A DNA stretch of 64,000 nucleotides from Pseudevernia furfuracea (lineage: Eukaryota; Ascomycota; Lecanoromycetes; Lecanorales; Parmeliaceae). This document shows positions 11,606 to 20,894 of this stretch, in pieces; position 1 is the first letter of the stretch, and each line of letters begins with the position of its first letter. The notes below the pieces were generated by a model. It ran no database searches, was not told where the DNA came from, and saw only the letters and a program-made list of their open reading frames with translations. Both the position numbers and the translations under genes were made by a program. Where the stretch lies: positions 930,001 through 994,000 of the forward strand of contig JAIUPT010000010.1 of assembly GCA_022315425.1 (NCBI GenBank), given 5' to 3'.

Positions 11606-11770
11606 GGGGGCACTCTTCTCTTCGGGGGGGCACTCTTCGGGCTTTGTTCGGGGGGCACTCTTCGGGAGGGCACTCTTCTCTTCGGGGGGGCACTCTTCGG
11701 GGGGGCACTCTTCGGGGGGGCACTCTTCGGGCTTTGTTCGGGGGGCACTCTTTGGGGGGGCACTCTTCGG
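11606..11770. repeat. G-rich minisatellite, ~17-bp unit, inside the foldback element
   Basis: Tandem, slightly degenerate copies of GGGGGGGCACTCTTCGG, with some units replaced by TTCTCTTCGG or GGCTTTGTTCGG variants that recur in the same order, suggesting a higher-order repeat of about 100 bases. Runs of 6-7 G on one strand could form G-quadruplexes. Confidence 0.85.
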
Positions 11771-11871
11771 GGTACGGTACTCAAAAAAAAATCTGAGAAT
11801 AGTCCGCGGAACTTCCCGTGTAACTTCCCGTAATTTTAAATTTTAAATTTTATTTTTGAGTACTGTACCCC
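11769..11871. repeat. Central inverted repeat of the foldback element
   Basis: Arms GGGGTACGGTACTCAAAAA (11769-11787) and its reverse complement at 11853-11871, one mismatch in 19. The loop is AT-rich with TTTAAATTTTAAATTT. Confidence 0.85.
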
Positions 11872-12466
11872 CGTTGTTGGGTTGGTTTAGTAAGTTATAT
11901 CGATTCCTATTGGCACTGGTACAATGGTGTTGCGGTGCTTTCCTTTTTCTGCCCCCCGAAGACTTTCCCCCCAAGCCCGAAGAGCGCCCCCTCAAAGAGT
12001 GACCCCCCAGGCATGATTCTATGTATTATTATTATGATCTATATTCTACGTGTGATTCGTATAAGGATCTAAAGTTAAATAGCTATCGTAGCTATGAAAG
12101 ATAGAAAGGCAAATATATCTTGTACGAAGAAAATATATAGGTGAAGGAGCGAGATATTTACGAAGAAGAAAAAAAAAATCAAAAAAAAATCAAAAAAATT
12201 TGGTTGTCTTTGGCTTTGTCGGAGTGTCAGCCGTCGTCCGCCGTAGTTCCCCGGATTTTGTTTCGGTTTCAACCGAGAAGCGATGCCCTCGACATGATTT
12301 TACTCGACTAATGGTGTCAGCAACACCATGACTCCCAATTGGGCTTAGCGCTGGCACTAGCCACTAGCGCGACTTGGCAAGGCCTACATAAAGGCGAACC
12401 CTCATAGCTATTATTCCGTTCACATTCGGAGCCAAAGCATTCAGCCTCTTTCCGAGTCCCTGACAT

Positions 12467-14156
12467 ATGGCTCCGTCTCAGATAGCAGAGCAGATAGAGA
12501 ATGGCCATGTTGGTCCTCACCCATCTTATATCGAAATTGCAAAGCCATACATCTTTGAACCCAAAATAAAGGAATGTCTTACCAATGCTGGAGTATCAGA
12601 GGCAAAGGATGACAGCATTCGACTTCAGGGAGTAGCTTGGATTGACAGCGTGAGAAAAGCTATGCATCTGTAAGGAGAGGCTGTTGGCATTTCTGAAAGC
12701 CCAAAAGCTGATATGCACAGGCCCGTACGAACTTATAACACTGCTGCCGTGTACTATCATAAGTTTCGTCTCGTACATCCTGATAGCAATGGTTATATTG
12801 TAAATGGCTTAAAAACATCCCCTCCGAGTAAGAAAGTCTTATGTGCTAACAGCATCGTAGGACGCTGCAGCGGCAGCGCTTTTCGCGGCGTGTAAGATCG
12901 AGGACACACTGAAAAAGTCAAAGGAGATTCTCTGTGCTGCGTACAATCTGAAACTTACGCCGGCAGAGCAGCTTACTCCAGATGACCAAGTACGTGCCTA
13001 TCCAGTCGAGAAGATGATCTATCTCCTGACCATGAACAGCTGTTTGAGAATCACTCAAAGACGATCATCGGTCTGGAACGTCTCATGCTTGAGGCGTCAG
13101 GCTTCGACTTCAGGAATCGATATCCTCAAAATCTTGTCCTGAAGATGGCAAAGCATTATCATGTAGACCGAGATACGGTAGGCAAGACTGCTTATAACAT
13201 ATCTCTTGACCTCTATCGCACTTTCGCTCCCCTCAAGCAGACGACGGCTACCATGGCGATTGCGTGTGTGGAGCTATCGGGGCGCATCTGCGAACAGCCA
13301 ATTTTAGAATTAGAAGCAGGCAAGGGTTACAAAACATGGAGAATCTCTCGCCCGGAGGTCATGGGTATGCCTACTTGTTACACCCCCAATCAAAAGACCA
13401 TAGCTAATCATGTGAACTCCAGAGACGCTGCTTGATCTTCTGGACTTGTATACTCACCATCGAGCATCTACCATTGTCGGCCAAGATCACGCCCTAGAGA
13501 CTTTCATTAGCATCCGCATTGCCCTAAACCAGGAAGCCTCGGCCAACAAGTACCCACGCCATTTTCAAAGTCACAAGAAGAAGCCCACCACCAATGGCGC
13601 TAAAGCAGCAAACGGCGTCATCGACTCGAAAGCCAAGAAACCCGTTAATCCAATCACGAGTCCCCGCGATGAATCCTTGAGAGACATTACCTCTCCAACG
13701 GCTAATGGCGGTTCGAAGCCCGGGCTGAAGGAGGGCACGGTGCGCTTCATGCTCAACCCGCAGCGCGCAAGAGACGAGAAGAATGCTGTGGCCGAATTCT
13801 TCAAGGTCGAGGAAGAAGAGTACGAGATCGAGGTTGAGAGGGAGAGACGTAGAGTCTGAGCTTCCCCTGGGGCTAGATTTGAGCCTGACCTCTGACCATT
13901 GGACTCCGCGTAGGTACTTCCAGAGACGGAGCGCATTCGTTCATTCAAAGCCGAAAACGAGGCCACCATGGCAACATCTCTTAAGGGAAATCCACGAGGA
14001 CGCAGCGGCGATGCCTCGGAAAAGTCGCATGACCGTCAGCGGAAAGGCAATGGCCGGCTTGAGCACCAAGGTCCGGTCCGAGAAGGTCTTCCAGTTATGA
14101 AGGACGAGTTCCCGGGCCGAGCTTCAAAGCGAAAGAAGAGACGTCGAGGCTGTTAG
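12467..14156 (+). CDS. CTK2: CTD kinase I cyclin subunit Ctk2
   Basis: Cyclin partner of the Ctk1 kinase that phosphorylates Ser2 of the RNA polymerase II CTD. Six exons: 12467-12669, 12721-12799, 12861-12989, 13040-13364, 13423-13848, 13924-14156; about 464 aa. Introns are 50-75 nt. The cyclin box begins about residue 40 (GVAWIDSVRKAMHLPVRT) and contains DAAAAALFAACKIEDTLKKS, the block usual for this fungal family. A second cyclin fold follows (FDFRNRYPQNLVLKMAKHY). C-terminal to it is a conserved TVRFMLNPQRARDEK motif and a basic tail. The last exon is my choice: without splicing at 13849 the protein would stop at 13859 after 390 aa. The spliced version keeps phase to a natural stop and a charged helix continues across the junction. 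Confidence 0.85.
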
Positions 14157-14526
14157 GCACAGCCTCGGGAAGAACAGAGCCAGCTTCAGGGGATGTGCCC
14201 ACAAAACCGTAAAACCGAGGTATGAACTGGAGATTAAATTACAGATTCCGAGTGGCAAGAGTAGTGAGGAAGATGCATCACTATGTTGTAGCGCCTGCGA
14301 AGAACTTGCTTGTATCAGAGAAGCATAGCTTTTCGGTGGGATGACCGTTGCTTTGATAGAAGAGGATCTTAACCGTCATGCAAAACATCAAGATCTATGT
14401 TGAAGCCCAGAGTAACTACTTTGGAGATGTTAAGCTACCATTGTCCCCGCGGTCCATGCCCATCCCTATATAAAAACTCTGTGCAGAGAATTCGCCTTCC
14501 AAGATTGATTTTCCTTGAAGCTCCCT
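14157..14526. other. Intergenic, convergent 3' ends
   Basis: 370 bases between the stops of CTK2 (+) and CDS1 (-). I see no ORF, repeat or RNA gene; it should hold both 3' UTRs. Confidence 0.6.
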
Positions 14527-16126
14527 TCATCTCTTCTTCCCAATCACCCCTGTCAGACAGTCCAACACCCGTTCTTCTACGAGCCCCTGATTGACCATAT
14601 ATTTGCTCAAGCCCTTCACTACTTCCACCATCTCCTCAGCATCCAATCCCTGGATTGCCCTCTCCATCACATCCCCTACGCTAGCCTTGTAAATGGCAAT
14701 GAAGCTCTGATAGTACATGAAAGCAAAGAAACCCATGATGAACTGGCAGTCCATACGATCAGTTATTCCCCCGTGGCCCGGAATGGACTCGCCGAAGTCT
14801 TTAACTTTGAAGGTACGTTTAAGGCCCGAGGCGAAGAAGCCACCGAAGGGCGCAATGAGGGAGGCGAATGTTGCGAAGACGAGAATATGAAACTGCATGG
14901 GGGCGATGTGGATGGTGGAAGGGATTCGGAGGGAGGCTGGGAGAGGGAGGTTGGTGATGAAGTAGGGTAAATGGTAGGCCTGATGGATGAAAACGGGGTT
15001 TGGGGTGCAGGAGAGGCCTGTGAATATGTTCGCGCCAAGATCCTAACACATGATTAGCTTGGGGATAGGGTTGTGTATGGGTTGAGTTTTTATACATTTA
15101 CTGGGCAGATAAAGTATTTGTAGCGCATCAATACGTTCGTCATGGCAAATCCGAAGATGATCGTACAGATCCACGCTCCAACAAAACCCTCAACAGTCTT
15201 CTTAGGTGAAAGCTTGATGAGCTGAGTACGGCCGAAGGCAATGCCACAGATGTAGGCGAAGATATCGTTGGTGATAACCAGGGATGCTGGGAGGAAGAAC
15301 CATATCATCCCCTCGAAAATGTTGTTCATGATGAAATGGGCTTGTACGACGATCAGATAGAGGGCCATGTGCGTCCAGGCGAACTGGGTGAATTGGAAGC
15401 GATAGTGGCCTTTCTGGAGAGAGGCAACAAAGAAGACAAAACCTGCAATGGCGTCAGTCGCGCATTTACCCTCCGAATTCAGCCGACTATGGGCCCCGTA
15501 GCAAAGACGTACCAATGACATAGAGCATGAAGCTAATGAAGCGATGGTGGGTTGCGAAAGGTAGCAGGACCTTGTCCACCAGCACAATATGCTTGAAGTA
15601 GTATATCACACTCTCTCCGTATAGGAAGTACATTGTAGTTCCCAGAAAGTACCAGTTCAATGATCGCGTGAATCGTAGATTTTTGGCCCTGCTTGGAACA
15701 TTTGCTATAGCAATGACTTCTTTAAAAGAAACAATCTGGATCCCCGTAACGATAGCTATCACATAAAGATGACCCGAAAACATGGCAGTGAAGAAGCCGG
15801 CGATCATGACGAAAGTCCATATTGTCCGTGTGATGAAGGTCTGCTTTTTCTTTTCGTACTCTGACTGCGGTGGACTTTCGGTCTCGTCCTGACAAGTATA
15901 GGCATCAGCATTGGTTGATGAAATTTGGCCCGTCACGGTGAAAGTGATCCATCTGCGCAGAGACGTTTACCTCTTCTTTGCTTGACTCCAGTTTTCCATT
16001 CATACTCGCCCTTGTTGGGCTACCTGGCTCGGATACGCCCTCGCTCTCGGATATGCTGGGTCTTCTTCCATTCTGATGATTGCTCCCCCTATGTTGAAAT
16101 TGGACGTTGCGCCTTGGCTTAGCCAT
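14527..16126 (-). CDS. CDS1: Phosphatidate cytidylyltransferase (CDP-diacylglycerol synthase)
   Basis: ER/mitochondria-associated integral membrane enzyme: CTP + phosphatidate gives CDP-diacylglycerol, the precursor of PI, PS and cardiolipin. Four exons: 16126-15971, 15888-15513, 15442-15096, 15042-14527; 464 aa. The N-terminal ~70 residues are hydrophilic. Eight or so hydrophobic segments follow. The PROSITE-type signature SGLKRTFKVKDFG...PGHGGITDRMD (S-x-[hydrophobic]-K-R-x4-K-D...HGG-x-x-DR-x-D) is complete near residue 405. The blocks SPKKTVEGF and NDIFAYICGIAFGRT are also intact. Donor of intron 3 was placed after CPVN because CPVxDL is the family pattern. It is the last gene before the divergent UvsD homologue. 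Confidence 0.96.
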
Positions 16127-16650
16127 GGCTCCTGTAGAGGGTGCTCAGCTGCAACGGGACCTGCTTCTGTGATCTGAGGAAGGTCAAGCAATACTTCAAG
16201 CAGACGTGCGGCGCGAGATGACGGGGACGCTGGCACTCAGTCGGGTTCGCGTAAGCTCAATCAAGCCTTTGCTGCCTTGGCGAAAAGAAGCATGGATGGA
16301 GAGGGCAAGGAAGAGCGCCGAATCTGCTGTGGACTGGAGTATCTCACGCCGCACAATTTTCAGCTTCGGACTTGCCGGCGAAGTATCAAGACACTGAGAG
16401 TATCGGCGCTGAAAAAGCAATAATGTCAGTGCTGGCTATCAAAGGTTCATGGTTCAAACGTGTGGCTCAACCAGGCGATTAAGCGTTATTAGATCCACGC
16501 TACGTTAGCCCTGGTGGCCCTAGCCACGCCGCTTCCCGCAATCCATGGACCCTTCTTTTTTGAGTGCTTCCCTCGTTCACTCAATGTCTCAAAATGTTTA
16601 CTTACATGGTCAATTGGTAGAGCTCTCAATGAGGTTTTACCACGAATGTC
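16127..16650. promoter_or_regulatory. Divergent promoter region of CDS1 and the UvsD/ATRIP homologue
   Basis: 524 bases between two divergent ATGs. Short ORFs cross it on both strands but none has a recognisable domain. A tRNA A-box-like string near 16608-16625 has no B-box partner. No further signal identified. Confidence 0.5.
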
Positions 16651-19236
16651 ATGGAAGACCAGGCCGGCGAAGATGATGACTACTCTGATGACGATCTAGA
16701 CGCTTTGCCAGATCACGCGTTCCATCAATTCCAAAATAATGCAATTCAATCAACCCAACAGCCAAGTTTGAGTGCACAGGTCCAGCTTCCTACTACAAAT
16801 CAATCTACAGGACCAGCAGGTGGTCTTGGAAGACTATCAGTTGGGGGTCCTGCGAGCCTTGCTGATAAACAAAATGCGTTTCAAGCGCCATCGTCAGACT
16901 ATGGCGACTTCGATGAGGAGATGTTGGACGGCGAGATCTTTGATGCTGCAGAGGAACCTGCTCTGGCTGCGAGATATGAAGCTGGTACAGGTGGAAAAGA
17001 GCCTAAGGAGTATTCTCAGAGAGAGCAGTGGAGACTACAGCGTTATGGGATGGACCAAACTAAATCAGCGCCCATAGAAACGCAGCAACGTGTTATTCAG
17101 CAGGGAGCTGTTGGCGAGCCCATGTCAGATAGCAACTATCCCAGAGGTCTAAACGCTACAGGCCGCGAAGGAAGGACTATGTATATGCTAAATCAGAATC
17201 CTACCAGCCTTCCTCCGCAGGAGAGTGCGGATGTAAACGCTCTTCAAGCTCAAGTCCATAAGGTGGGCTTGTTCAAGACTTAATTATACAGAGATTGCTT
17301 GCTTATACTCCCATCTAGCTGCTACATGAACGTGAGGCACTTGAACTGGCCATTCAAAATGCCAATGACAATGCTTATGCAAAGGCTGGCGAAATTGCTA
17401 TTGTGCGAGCGAATGCAACCAAAGTCGAAAAGGACTTTGAGAATCGAACGATCGCTTTACAGAAACTACATGCCGACGAGGCAGCGCGACAAAAGATTGA
17501 AGTAGAAAAGGCACGGGCAGAGCTTCAGAAGATTGCTACGGAGAAAGACTTCCTTGAAAACGATCTTGCGGAAGGGACCAAACAAATAAAAAATCTTCAG
17601 AAAGCTATTAAGAAGGGAGGAGACAAAGGTTCTGAATCCAAGGCTGGGGGCAAGGAAAATCAGGCCGTAACTCCGAAGAAGAACAAAGCTTTGGCCTATG
17701 CAGATGGCTTTGACGATGAGGAAATCCAGCCCATGTCGCCTTCCAGACTAGTCATAAGATCCAAAGCGAACACTCCCAAAGCCGGGGCAAAGAGGAAAAG
17801 GAAGCCCACAGAAGCTAGCCCTGTCAAGCCACTGGAGCTCACACAACCAATCCAAATCGACTCGTTTGAAGAAACGGCCCAACCTGAGAGAAATGGTGTT
17901 CAGTCAGCTAATGACCAAATACCACGGCCCGCTCCAGTACGGCAGGATCAGAAATTCAAGGTACGATTTGCGAATGCATTGAGATTGCCAAACTAACATC
18001 TACCTCCAAAGCTTACACAAGAATTGCTCGATCATCGCTTCACACCTGACGAGCCAAGGACATTCGAGCGCCTGGCAACATTTTCTTTTCCGTCAAACCG
18101 GGAGCGAGCTCTCTCCACCATTCTACTTGATAAAATGTCGACACTTACTTTCAAACCTGACTCTGACAATTTTGCGGCTGCACTGGGTCTGATTATTATC
18201 TCGTTGTGGTCGCAATGTATGGAAGAGAAATATGTAAGCATTTTTCATCTATCTCGACCAGTGTTTCTTCATATCTGACTGTCTAGCTCAGCATCAGCCA
18301 GTGCATCTCCTCGTTGACCTCATCAACTTTATCCTTGTGCTCAATCCCATACACACAGCACCGGAACTCACGAACGACTTGATGAATCTGGTCCAATCAA
18401 CAGCCGATGTGATACTCGTGCCCCGTTGCAAAAAAGAATCACCTCGGAAGGACAGAGCGGATATCAGCTGCATCGAATGTCTTCGGGTAATGCAAATAAT
18501 GGCAAATGACTGCTCTTGTGACACAGATGAGATAGTACGCTTCTGGCGCACAATGCGTTTCGATTTCATAATGATGCTCCTCAACTTCATCAACCCTCTT
18601 GAGGAAATTAACGTAATGCTTAGCATGCTCCATACAAGCATATTGGATGAATCCTTTGCTATGATTATTCCTCCAAACAATGGACAACAAGATGCATCCG
18701 AAGCTCATATCATTGACAATCTCTCCCATCTGCTCATCAACACTCCTCGTACTTGCCCAGGGGAGGAGCCACCCGATGCGGCCGAGCTATGCGAAGTCCG
18801 TCTCCGTGTCCTTTGTTTGATCGAAGCAATGTGTAACACCCGTCACGGCAGTGAAGCGCTTGCGAAACATCGACTTGTTATCGGCCACCTGGTACGCGTC
18901 ATGAACGATGAGCTCGACCGAGTTTACGATTACCAGTATGGGTATGAGCAGAGGATCACCCTCGTCAATACCTCCACAAGACTGCTTTACCACCTTACAT
19001 CCAACTATGCTCATCTTGTTAATATGCAGGCTCGTCTTTCCGTGATCCCTGGTGGCGAAAAGAAGTTTCTCATTGCTCTCACCCGTCTCGCATTCAGCGA
19101 GGGCGGCTTCTATGAGCAAGGCATTGAGGATGACGTTGTGGATTGCGCGCATCATATGCTGGAGGCCAGGGTCAGCCCTGAGGAGGCGGAGCAATTGGTT
19201 GAGGCATTTTCAAGCGCCCCGGTGAGTAGGAAGTAA
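16651..19236 (+). CDS. uvsD: ATR-interacting checkpoint protein (UvsD/Rad26/Ddc2/ATRIP homologue)
   Basis: Partner of the ATR/Mec1 kinase; binds RPA-coated single-stranded DNA and recruits the kinase to DNA damage. Four exons: 16651-17262, 17319-17960, 18012-18233, 18292-19236; 806 aa. N-terminus is very acidic (EDDDYSDDDLDALPDHAF), the position where ATRIP homologues contact RPA, and the string DALPDHAF recurs in fungal members. A coiled coil follows (about residues 200-320), then a basic KRKRK patch and a C-terminal helical repeat region (FERLATFSFPSNRERAL onward). In the last intron, acceptors at 18291 and 18297 are both in phase (two-residue difference). The stop at 19234-19236 sits just after a GTGAGT that could be an unused donor. 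Confidence 0.85.
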
Positions 19237-19720
19237 TACGAGCTCTGTTTGAGTTGCGGATCCGTGCTTCTTCAATTGTACTATTGAGTGGACAATGCGT
19301 GGGCATTATTATAGATCATGTGCTGCCTGTGGATACACGCTTCGTCACCTTGAAGGGTGAGGAGTGTACAATAAACCGAAAATGAAGTTCGTTGGCTGTG
19401 AATCTAACTCTGACTAATCGCAATGGCATGGCGCAATTTCCATCGTACAAGATCCAGTGGTCAAGATCCATTCTCAGTCATGCGAAACCCAGAAAGGTTA
19501 GGTGCAAACCCACTCTGATGGCATCTACCTACGCCTGCAAATCGCAATTCAGCACGGTCCTTTGCCGATTTAGTACATCTTTGCTGGCTCTTCGAATTGC
19601 AGTCGGTACAATTCGGGGGCTTTGAAGCCCATGTCCGAACAGAAGCGGGAGAGGATGTCGCGTTTAATAAGGACAACGATGCGTCCTGGGAAGGGTCGCG
19701 GAGTATCGAAAGCTCAGACA
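19237..19720. other. Intergenic, convergent 3' ends
   Basis: 484 bases between the stops of the UvsD homologue and MED21. An open frame on the minus strand (19461-19766) mostly overlaps MED21 out of frame and is not supported. Nothing else seen. Confidence 0.55.
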
Positions 19721-20268
19721 TCAACGCTTTATTTCCCCAATGATCCCCTCGATCTTCCCCAGCCAATGTTCTCTCTCCTCCTCAGCCTCCTTTCGCTCTT
19801 CCAATGCCCCCCTCAGCTCCGCATCTAGCTCCGTAATCCGCACCTCCTGCTTCTCCTGACTGTTCTCTACACCCGGTAATACACTGATGAGATACTCAAT
19901 CTGCTTTGTTTTGAGTAGTAGATCCTGGGCCAGTTCTCGCTGCGCGGATGCAAACGTGGCGGGAGTGTCGGGGCGTTGTTCTGGTGGGTAGGAGGAGGAT
20001 TCGGGTTGCTCTTGCTGGGAAGTGGGTTGCTCATGGCTGTAGTTGGCGTTGGCGCTGGCGTTGCTATTACTGTGGTTGTGCTGAGAATTGGCAGGAGGTG
20101 ACGGTGTGAGGGCGGAGGAATTGTGGTGGAGGGATAGATAACGGATGGAAGCATAGAACTGTGTTGCTAGCTTTGGGACGTTTTAGTGGTTGGGTAGGTG
20201 GAGGCATGTAAGCGGTATCTTCTTACTTGATCATAGCAGTCTTGGAGCTGTGTCAGGCGATCTGCCAT
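19721..20268 (-). CDS. MED21: Mediator of RNA polymerase II transcription subunit 21
   Basis: Middle-module Mediator subunit (Srb7) that forms a helical hinge with MED7. Exons 20268-20227 and 20170-19721 with a 56-nt intron; 163 aa, normal for fungi. The start MADRLTQLQDCYDQ and, after the splice, LATQFYASIRYLS are the family signature. A Gln/Asn/Pro-rich insert (residues 35-85) separates it from the long C-terminal coiled coil (about 90-160, ending EIIGEIKR-like). The longest raw open frame here (19867-20154) is in a different frame and is spurious. Confidence 0.95.
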
Positions 20269-20894
20269 TGTCGTTGAAAAAGGTGCAAGAGGTTGAGAGA
20301 ACTAAGGTAGGTATGTAGCTTAGTACATTAGTACTATCGAGACTCTAAGGTAGAGTACTCCGTATAGCTTTGGAAGTTGGAAAGTTGGAGATGACTACTC
20401 CGTACATATCTTGAAGGTCCGACCGGCAACCGTTTCCTAGGCATACTTACTTACATAAGTAAGGTGGTAGGCGCTACAAAGTACAAACCCCTTATTCTAC
20501 CACCCTCTACTCAATTACTCAATTACTCCATTACTCCATTACTCCATTACTCATCTGTCAAGTATCTTAAGCGGGGTGTTGAGGGTCGAGACTCAAAACT
20601 AAAAGGGTGAGATTAGGGCGCAGCTAGAATGTCCGAGCAGAGTAGAAGGAAAGCCATCGGAACTGTTGTGTATAAGTAGCATGATGGAGATTGTGACCTT
20701 CGTGGCATTATTCTATCTTTCATTGTGATTCCAAGAAAACGTGCTCATTGTGGCAGTACGAGGTTGCTACCACCACTTATGAGTCTTGCTTCGGCCTTGC
20801 TCGACTGGCTTGATGAAATTGACAGAATAACAATGCGTGGGTATCTTAAAAGAAAAAATCTAAAATCTATCTACTCAAGTCACAGTCATCCATC
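20269..20894. other. Intergenic region with short repeats
   Basis: 626 bases between MED21 start and the cPLA2 stop. Contains tandem ATTACTCCA/ATTACTCAA units at about 20512-20552, and CTTACTTAC/GTAAGTAAG inverted copies near 20446-20464. The rest resembles promoter and 3' UTR sequence. Confidence 0.6.
20512..20552. repeat. 9-bp tandem repeat ATTACTCMA
   Basis: About four to five consecutive copies of ATTACTCAA/ATTACTCCA in the MED21 upstream region. Confidence 0.85.

Larger units (their letters stand above)
11476..12245. mobile_element. Foldback/MITE-like non-autonomous DNA transposon
   Basis: The two ends are inverted copies: 11476-11525 and the reverse complement of 12196-12245 agree at 48 of 50 bases by direct comparison (ends read CTACGGCGGACGACGGCTGA). 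Possible target duplications are TA just inside the ends (11477-11478 and 12243-12244) or TTC flanking them (11473-11475 and 12246-12248). Between the ends lie a G-rich minisatellite (11606-11770), an inner inverted pair (11769-11787 and 11853-11871) and a C-rich stretch (about 11950-12010) that mirrors the minisatellite on the opposite strand. The whole unit is therefore an imperfect long palindrome. No transposase is encoded; the 11548-11784 ORF is just translated repeat. A TA duplication would suggest Tc1/mariner origin; unproven. Confidence 0.82.

Noticed and set aside
11606..11770. CRISPR-like array
   Set aside because: Eukaryotic context; units are contiguous minisatellite copies without unique spacers.
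11548..11784. Minus-strand ORF of Pro/Ser/Arg pentad-like repeats
   Set aside because: It is translation of the G-rich minisatellite inside the foldback element.
13700..13730. B-box-like GGTTCGAAGCC, possible tRNA
   Set aside because: Lies within the CTK2 coding exon with no A-box or cloverleaf.
16605..16645. tRNA gene suggested by GGTCAATTGGTAGAGC
   Set aside because: No B-box (GGTTCGANNCC) at a fitting distance and no acceptor stem pairing.
19207..19340. Extra 3' exon of the UvsD homologue using GTGAGT at 19222
   Set aside because: Possible acceptors give only short tails without family resemblance; the stop at 19236 fits the usual C-terminus.
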